From assembly GCA_036403815.1 (NCBI GenBank), contig DASWQH010000023.1, positions 62,001 to 126,000 of the forward strand: 64,000 nt of DNA, written 5' to 3'. The notes below the pieces were generated by a model. The model did no database searches and was not told the DNA's origin. It saw nothing but the letters and a program-made list of their open reading frames with translations. Shown in pieces: positions 58,923-64,000 of the stretch (the stretch's first letter is position 1; every line of letters starts with the position of its first letter). The position numbers and the translations under genes were made by a program. This DNA comes from JACVRN01 sp036403815. Lineage in GTDB: Bacteria; Acidobacteriota; Blastocatellia; Pyrinomonadales; Pyrinomonadaceae.

Positions 58923-58996
58923 CTGTCCCGTCAGGGACGATTGATAATAGCCCAGCCATTTATGGCTGGGCTATTATCAATCGTCCCTACGGGACT
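58923..58996. repeat. Family B palindromic element, copy B5
   Basis: It is a single long hairpin: GTCCCGTCAGGGACGATTGA, then TAATAGCCCAGCCA, with the complement to 58996 and a TTTATG loop; one central mismatch pair. Right flank read inward, AGAAGCTGTGTTCAAAG, matches the family B end motif. It lies between two convergent genes and 15 bp after the DUF512 stop, so it may terminate both. Confidence 0.87.
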
Positions 58997-59017
58997 TTGA
59001 ACACAGCTTCTAATTGC

Positions 59018-61183
59018 CTATTTGACTATCTCGAAGTCCGTCCATCCGGTCACGACGCGCTGCTTACTCTTAGCCAGAAGGTCTGTGACCGTAATCTGCA
59101 AGACGTAGTCGCCGGGAGTCAACTCCGCTCCTACCTGAAGGCTTCCGCCCGCTATCAATCTTTTCAAATCCGCCTGCTTGCTTGTATCAACGGGCGTGAC
59201 CTTGCTTGTAAAGATCAGCTTGCCGTCGCGGAAGAGTCGCAGTTGAGTCGTAAGCTGAGGCTTGCCCGTTGATTTATCCGTCTGGGCGTTGTAGACCATG
59301 TAGCCATAGTCCAGAAGCATACCCTGCTTCAAACGTCTCACGGCAGGCCCAAAGCGCGGGTCGGATTCTGCTCCCGGTGAATTGTTTGTGCCCTGGTTTG
59401 CCTGCGCAGACGAGGCTGTATTCCCTGCGATGACTATACCTGATATAGCCAGATAACCTTTGTTGATGTCCGGGACGGAGATGACCTGATTGGCCGAGCC
59501 TGTCTTCTGTGATGCTGCGTCGCGCACGGCGATGCGCAGTTGATATGTTCCGGGTACTTTGACCGGAACGTTCAGAGCATACGTTAAGCCGAACTGCGTG
59601 ACGCTGCGATAGCCTTCAGCCGTCACACGTATCTCACGAGTCTCCGAAACCTGATCTATAGCCCGCCCCTCGCCGTTGAAGATGACTGCGGCGATGTCTA
59701 TCTGAGCCGAGCGCCACCCCTGAGCTTCTTCCGAAAACTTGAGATCGCTCGCATTAACGTAGACGAGCGAGCGCATGTACGAGCCTCTGGCCGCATCGTT
59801 ATTGAAGAGCGATGTCATGCGTATATCAACGCCGCTTGCGCCGAAAGGAGAAGCGAGCGCGGCCATTAATTGTTGTTGAGGAGTGCGCGGCTGTTCGTTA
59901 ACCTTCGGCTCGGCAACACCAAAAAAGCCTGTACGAGAGCGCACGCTTAAGCCAGGGCGTTTGATTTGGACTTTAAGATTATGAAAGCGTCGCTGTCCCG
60001 TCTTCGCATCGAAGGTGGACGCATCCGGGCGATAGCCTATGAGGTAATAGCCCTTCTGGTCTTCGAGCACGCGCTCTAATCCTTTGTTCAAATCATTATT
60101 GTCCTTGATAAAGATGCCGCCCGTCTCTTTCGCAAGGTAGTTCATCCCATCCTGATCTTCAAAAAAGTTCTGGCGAGGGCTGCCGACTCCGGTCATGGCC
60201 GCGGCGGTTTGATTCGGCAGGCCAGCCGCAGGCTCAGCCGCCGTAAAATTGAGCGGCTGCAAGCCACGCGCATCAATACTATAGAAGACGACGGACGAGC
60301 GATTAGCAAGATCTATCAATCGCTGCATGCGTTCTGTATTCGTGTCTACGCCCGGCCCCACACGGTTGAAAAGTCGCAGGCTGTCTGTAAACAACACGAT
60401 GGCTTTTCGTCCGGGGAGATTTTGAAAGCCGCGAACGATGTACATGAGAGCGCCAATCGTGTCTCTGACAGAATTCTCCTGCCGGTTCTCTTCTGACGTT
60501 CCTGCTTTGGATGCGTCAACACCTTCTGAACCTCCCGAATCCTCGCTCAAAGAGTTCTTAGGCTGGACGGCGCTCAAGCCGCCACGGCTTCTGGGAAACC
60601 AGCGTATGCGATCAACCGCCGCGTAGAGGATACGCTTGTCGCTTGTGAACTGCTGTAGCACGCCTATGCCCGAACTGGTACGAACAATGGCGCTCAGGTC
60701 ATTCTCCTGTATCTGTTCATCCAGATAATTCTTCAAAGTTCTTCTAACGTAATATGTGCTTTCCGCCGAGAGCGAAAGATCATCTACGACCAGCGCAATC
60801 GTGCGGCGCAATTGTTCAGGCTTGAGCAGGCGCGCAGGAGGAATGAGATTCGCGCTCCTTTGCTCTGTGCTTGCAGTTGTATTTGTAGCAGGCTGTGAAG
60901 GCGAGCCGGACATGACGTTGATGTAAGAGAAGTTTGTGAGTTCCTGTTTCTTGCCGTCTTCCGTAACTTCAAAATCTTCCGGACGAAGGTCAGTCACGTA
61001 ACGTCCGTTTTTGTCTGTGACGACGGCATCCACCTGAACCAGATTGGTGGTGATGCGCACAACTTCATCATCATAAGGCCCGTTCGCTTCCTGTTTCGCG
61101 GAAGGAGTCTGCCCGATAATCGTAGAGATGAGAGCGAACAGAAGAACAACTGCAATCGAGAGGTGAAATCGTTTTATCATCAT
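59018..61183 (-). CDS. Exported VWA-domain protein of the Acidobacteria-type VWFA-related family
   Basis: A signal peptide (LSIAVVLLFALISTIIG) precedes the family hallmark VQVDAVVTDKNGRYVTDLRP EDFEVTEDGKKQELTNFSYI. A von Willebrand factor A domain follows (about 130-330) with metal-site-like IALVVDDLSLSAES, then a C-terminal half rich in beta structure (about 440-720). The family TIGR03436 is expanded in Acidobacteriota; its role is unknown, perhaps adhesion or complex formation outside the inner membrane. It is divergent from the TonB-type receptor gene with a 785 bp gap. Confidence 0.92.
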   Translation of the reverse strand: MMIKRFHLSIAVVLLFALISTIIGQTPSAKQEANGPYDDEVVRITTNLVQVDAVVTDKNGRYVTDLRPEDFEVTEDGKKQELTNFSYINVMSGSPSQPATNTTASTEQRSANLIPPARLLKPEQLRRTIALVVDDLSLSAESTYYVRRTLKNYLDEQIQENDLSAIVRTSSGIGVLQQFTSDKRILYAAVDRIRWFPRSRGGLSAVQPKNSLSEDSGGSEGVDASKAGTSEENRQENSVRDTIGALMYIVRGFQNLPGRKAIVLFTDSLRLFNRVGPGVDTNTERMQRLIDLANRSSVVFYSIDARGLQPLNFTAAEPAAGLPNQTAAAMTGVGSPRQNFFEDQDGMNYLAKETGGIFIKDNNDLNKGLERVLEDQKGYYLIGYRPDASTFDAKTGQRRFHNLKVQIKRPGLSVRSRTGFFGVAEPKVNEQPRTPQQQLMAALASPFGASGVDIRMTSLFNNDAARGSYMRSLVYVNASDLKFSEEAQGWRSAQIDIAAVIFNGEGRAIDQVSETREIRVTAEGYRSVTQFGLTYALNVPVKVPGTYQLRIAVRDAASQKTGSANQVISVPDINKGYLAISGIVIAGNTASSAQANQGTNNSPGAESDPRFGPAVRRLKQGMLLDYGYMVYNAQTDKSTGKPQLTTQLRLFRDGKLIFTSKVTPVDTSKQADLKRLIAGGSLQVGAELTPGDYVLQITVTDLLAKSKQRVVTGWTDFEIVK

Positions 61184-61233
61184 CGAAACTCCAAACGTAA
61201 AAAGCGTCCCGGCTCAAAAGGAGCGCGTCCCAT

Positions 61234-61256
61234 TTGAAGAAGTCAATCTTCTTCAA
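61234..61256. promoter_or_regulatory. Inverted repeat upstream of the VWA gene
   Basis: TTGAAGAAG (61234-61242) and CTTCTTCAA (61248-61256) are perfect 9-base arms with a 5-base loop, about 50 bp before the ATG of the VWA gene. It may be an operator or an RNA leader hairpin. Confidence 0.4.
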
Positions 61257-61641
61257 GTGGATGATGCTACAAGCTCGCGCGACCTACTATTCTTCAAAGC
61301 ACATTGCACGGACAGTTTTTCTGCTAGCTCAACTCTTTAAGGATTGACCGGGGCTTGAAAGAATCGCGGGCGAGCGATTTGTGAGCCAAGATTAAAGGCT
61401 AGAGAGCGGCGAGGTCAACCTTGACCGGAGCGACTCTTGCGCCGCAGATAAGAACTGTTTCAGGTAAGACCGCTCTTGTAAATGAATCAATTTCCGCAGG
61501 ACAGGGACTCTGAACGAAGGCCGCATTGTGCCTCTTCGAGCGGTGTGTAGAAAGGGGAGCAAAATGCTACTTTCATCCCTGCCTGTGGCTCAAGCAAAGG
61601 GGCGCTGGCTGGCGGGCAGGCCGAACAGGCTGAGGGGCTGG

Positions 61642-61670
61642 TATCTGCTGGATTCAGGTATTTGTATAAT
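61642..61670 (+). promoter_or_regulatory. Possible promoter for the TonB-type receptor gene
   Basis: A perfect TATAAT (61665-61670) is present, but the -35 region 17 bases upstream (TATCTG) is poor. If used, the leader would be about 290 bases and would contain the hairpins at 61822 and 61885. The rest of 61257-61641 shows no gene. Confidence 0.3.
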
Positions 61671-61821
61671 AATCCAAAAAAATCAATCCCCAGCCCCGAA
61701 AGTAATCTTCCGCCAATCCATAAGTGTAAACAAAAACTAAACTTCTCCCCTTTAACTGAAGATGGCACGAGGCTTGCTGTTTTTGACCTGAAGCAAATGC
61801 GTCCATTTTGCTGCTTTCTTA

Positions 61822-61842
61822 CTTGATGTGTTCCACATCAAG
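61822..61842 (+). promoter_or_regulatory. Perfect inverted repeat in the receptor gene leader
   Basis: CTTGATGTG (61822-61830) and CACATCAAG (61834-61842) are exact complements with a 3-base loop, a shape fitting a dimeric regulator site or a tight RNA hairpin, 127 bp before the ATG. Confidence 0.4.
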
Positions 61843-61884
61843 CGTTCGAGACAACAGCTACATTCAAACCCTCTGGAACTTCTT

Positions 61885-61922
61885 CGAGCGATTCGGCTAT
61901 ACGTCCAAGGAGGAATCGCTCG
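61885..61922 (+). promoter_or_regulatory. 10-bp inverted repeat close to the receptor start codon
   Basis: CGAGCGATTC (61885-61894) pairs with GAATCGCTCG (61913-61922) around an 18-base loop containing CCAAGGAGG-like purines. It ends 46 bases before the ATG, so a leader hairpin controlling expression is possible. Confidence 0.4.
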
Positions 61923-61968
61923 CGTAGAATAGTTATTCAGCAGTCCACTTTGTATAAGGAGTCCACCC

Positions 61969-64000
61969 ATGAAAAGATTTGTATTAGCCGTGTTAATGCT
62001 TGGCCTCTTCGCAGGCTCGGCATTCGCACAGGCATCCGACGGGCGACTGGTCGGCACCGTTTCTGACGCCAGCGGCGTCGTTCCGGGTGCAACCGTCACC
62101 GTTACGGATACCCAGACTGGAAAGGAAGTGAGAACGGTCGTCGCCAGCGACGACGGTAGCTTTACTGTCCCCCAGCTCAAGTTCGGCGTCTACATGGTGA
62201 AGGTTACGGCCTCGGGTCACAAGACGTTCACCGTCACCGATGTCAAGATTGACGTTGGACGCGACTACACGCTGAACGCGACTCTGGAAGTCGGCGACAT
62301 CAACGAGAGCGTGACGGTCGTCGGCGGCGCAGACGTGATCAACTCTCAAAACGCGGAGTTAAGCAACACGGTCGGCCAGCGCCAGATTTTAGAGCTGCCC
62401 TTGAATGGCCGCAACCCGCTTAACCTGATTACGCTCCAACCGGGCGTCTCCGTTTTTCAAAACATCAACGGCCAGAGGTTTTCATCCACCAGCTATTTCC
62501 GTGATGGCCTCAACGTCCAGGACAACTTTATACGTTCGGGCTTCGTGCCGGATCGTCCGAATGCGGATGACACGGGCGAGTTTACAGTCGTGACGCAGAA
62601 CGCCGGTGTCGATCTAGGCTACGGCAGCTCGATTGTGCAGTTGGTTACGCCGCGCGGCGGCGATGTCTATCACGGCGCGATCTTTGAATACAATCGCAAC
62701 TCGAAGTTTGCGGCCAACAACTTTTTCAGCAACGCGGCGGGCAAATTCGTCGCAACCGATGCGGCTGTCATACAGGGGCGTGCCAATGTTGGCGATGACA
62801 GAATCCCGCGTCCCTTCCTGAACCGCAATCAGTTCGGCGGTAAGGGTAGCGGCCCCATTCCCTTTACGAAAAAGAAAATTTTCTTCTTCGGTTCTTACGA
62901 GGGCTTCCGCCTGCGTCAGGCGACGCAGACCACGCGTACCATCCTGACGCCCTCTGCGCGTACAGGCGTCTTTAGCTTTACCACGACTCCGTCTGCCGCT
63001 CAGCAAGCCCTGGGCATCAGACCGACCATCGTCAACGTCAATGTCCTAACGCTGGCCGGACTGGCGGGGGTTGACCCCACCATCGCGGCTCGCATTCTGG
63101 CAAACGTGCCGACAGCCGGTAACAGAACCGACATCGGCGACGGCAGAACGACAACGGGTCTAGGCTTCAACATCACGAATAACACGGATCGTGAAGCCGT
63201 CACGACGCGCTTCGACGGCGACATCAACGAGAGAAATACCGTCAACGTCGTCTATAGCTGGCGCACTGAGAACATCCAGCGCCCGGACGTGGCCGCTGCC
63301 GGATTCTCTATTACGCCGGATGCTTTCCAGACCGCTACCACCAAGTTTCTCGCCATCGGTTACACGATGAGTCCAAGCCCTAGCTGGACTAATGAAGTTC
63401 GCGGCGGTTTCCAGAAGTCGGGGCCGGTTTTCGATAACCCCAGCGTAGTAGGAAGAAACTTCCTGCTTACCCTGCCGCTCATCAGCAATCCGGAAAACAA
63501 TTTCCGCTACCAGGGACGCAACCAGGACTACTGGAACTTCCAGGACAATGCCACCTACATTCGTGGCAACCATAGTTTCCGCTTCGGCGGCGTCTACCAG
63601 TCCTTTAAGTTTCTGGACTTCAACCAGGCGAGCAACCTGATCCCGACCTACACGCTGAGCAATGCCAATTCAACTACGCTGCTCAGCACCGCGTCTTTCA
63701 ACGGGCAGGCAGGCTGCACGGGTGGCTGCATCAGCACGGCTGACCTTGCGACGGCTAACGCGTTAGTCGGACTACTCGGCGGCATTGTCAATTCGGGCAC
63801 CATTACCTTTAATGCGCCCGACCAGGCTTCCGGCTTCAACATTGCCACGCCGTTTGAGCGCAACGAGTCGTTTAAGAACTTCGGCTTCTACTTCTCGGAT
63901 CAGTGGCGCTTAAGACCGAATCTAACTCTCAACCTAGGCGTGCGCTATGAGCTTTACACGCCCTTCAAGGAAGAGAACGGTCTGTTCATTCAGCCGGTCA
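61969..64000 (+). CDS. TonB-dependent (Oar-like) receptor with carboxypeptidase-regulatory domain, 3' truncated
   Basis: The frame is open from the ATG at 61969 to the window end, 677 codons. AAGGAG lies 7 bases upstream. Signal peptide MKRFVLAVLMLGLFAGSAFA; then a CarboxypepD_reg domain (about 24-105: GRLVGTVSDASGVVPGATVT, GVYMVKVTASGHK); a plug domain (GQRQILELPLNGRNPLNLIT, YFRDGLNVQDNFIRSG, GSSIVQLVTPRGG); and the start of the beta barrel (FFFGSYEGFR, YLSDQWRLRPNLTLNLGVRY-like strands such as YFSDQWRLRPNLTLNLGVRY). Such proteins import polymers or large ligands or assist secretion, and are highly expanded in Acidobacteriota. Divergent from the VWA gene. Confidence 0.93.
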   Translation, partial: MKRFVLAVLMLGLFAGSAFAQASDGRLVGTVSDASGVVPGATVTVTDTQTGKEVRTVVASDDGSFTVPQLKFGVYMVKVTASGHKTFTVTDVKIDVGRDYTLNATLEVGDINESVTVVGGADVINSQNAELSNTVGQRQILELPLNGRNPLNLITLQPGVSVFQNINGQRFSSTSYFRDGLNVQDNFIRSGFVPDRPNADDTGEFTVVTQNAGVDLGYGSSIVQLVTPRGGDVYHGAIFEYNRNSKFAANNFFSNAAGKFVATDAAVIQGRANVGDDRIPRPFLNRNQFGGKGSGPIPFTKKKIFFFGSYEGFRLRQATQTTRTILTPSARTGVFSFTTTPSAAQQALGIRPTIVNVNVLTLAGLAGVDPTIAARILANVPTAGNRTDIGDGRTTTGLGFNITNNTDREAVTTRFDGDINERNTVNVVYSWRTENIQRPDVAAAGFSITPDAFQTATTKFLAIGYTMSPSPSWTNEVRGGFQKSGPVFDNPSVVGRNFLLTLPLISNPENNFRYQGRNQDYWNFQDNATYIRGNHSFRFGGVYQSFKFLDFNQASNLIPTYTLSNANSTTLLSTASFNGQAGCTGGCISTADLATANALVGLLGGIVNSGTITFNAPDQASGFNIATPFERNESFKNFGFYFSDQWRLRPNLTLNLGVRYELYTPFKEENGLFIQPV

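Overview
This 64 kb window reads as ordinary chromosome of a moderately GC-rich, aerobic, heterotrophic Gram-negative bacterium. The best fit is Acidobacteriota, class Blastocatellia. The grounds are an Acidobacteria-type VWFA-related protein, an N-terminal carboxypeptidase-regulatory TonB/Oar-type receptor, many secreted peptidases (M1, M28, S41, HtrA), LytS/LytTR and GAF hybrid signalling, and very many palindromic intergenic repeats. The assignment is inference; there is no rRNA in the window. I saw no tRNA, CRISPR array, prophage, IS transposase or riboswitch.

Layout. 1-6.8 kb: patatin tail, ATP-grasp-like protein, a fused acyl-activating/ACP/acyltransferase protein, FAD monooxygenase, RluA-type pseudouridine synthase. 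6.9-15 kb: cardiolipin-synthase-like PLD protein, M28 peptidase, LytS-LytTR two-component pair, DJ-1/PfpI protein. 15-21.2 kb: EEP nuclease, Uma2, M1 aminopeptidase with quinone oxidoreductase, lipid kinase. 21.5-28 kb (minus strand): FGGY sugar kinase, transketolase, RpiB and a TolC protein, a pentose-phosphate cluster. 28-37 kb: small secreted basic protein, zinc-ribbon protein, hybrid kinase, membrane zinc-finger protein, thiolase, S41 peptidase. 36.9-48 kb (minus strand): RDD protein, tyrS, purN, purM, two ComEC-like hydrolases with a DUF3006 protein, a beta-propeller lipoprotein, purF. 48-59 kb (mostly plus): glutaredoxin, MDR dehydrogenase, EamA transporter, orphan DUF433 antitoxin, HtrA, aldehyde and alanine dehydrogenases, response regulator, PDZ-radical SAM DUF512 protein. 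59-64 kb: VWA protein and a TonB-type receptor cut by the window edge.

The most striking content is between genes. Three families of nested palindromic elements (called A, B, C here; 12 copies, about 75-240 bp) have palindromic boxes inside larger hairpins and recognisable terminal motifs. A and C share an end motif (TTAACGTGAG followed by ATATAAG), and copies occur in both orientations, so they look like small non-autonomous mobile elements. A second set (D to M) consists of long hairpins whose arms are built from short reiterated words. Several with unrelated arms share a loop motif like AAAAAGAAAGTCAACTG. They sit on or directly after stop codons and often fill the whole gap between two co-directional genes. 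Some supply the stop codon or the last codons of the upstream gene (rluA-type, rpiB, tkt, RDD, acyl-CoA synthetase fusion, TolC). I consider this repeat system the main candidate for something undescribed.
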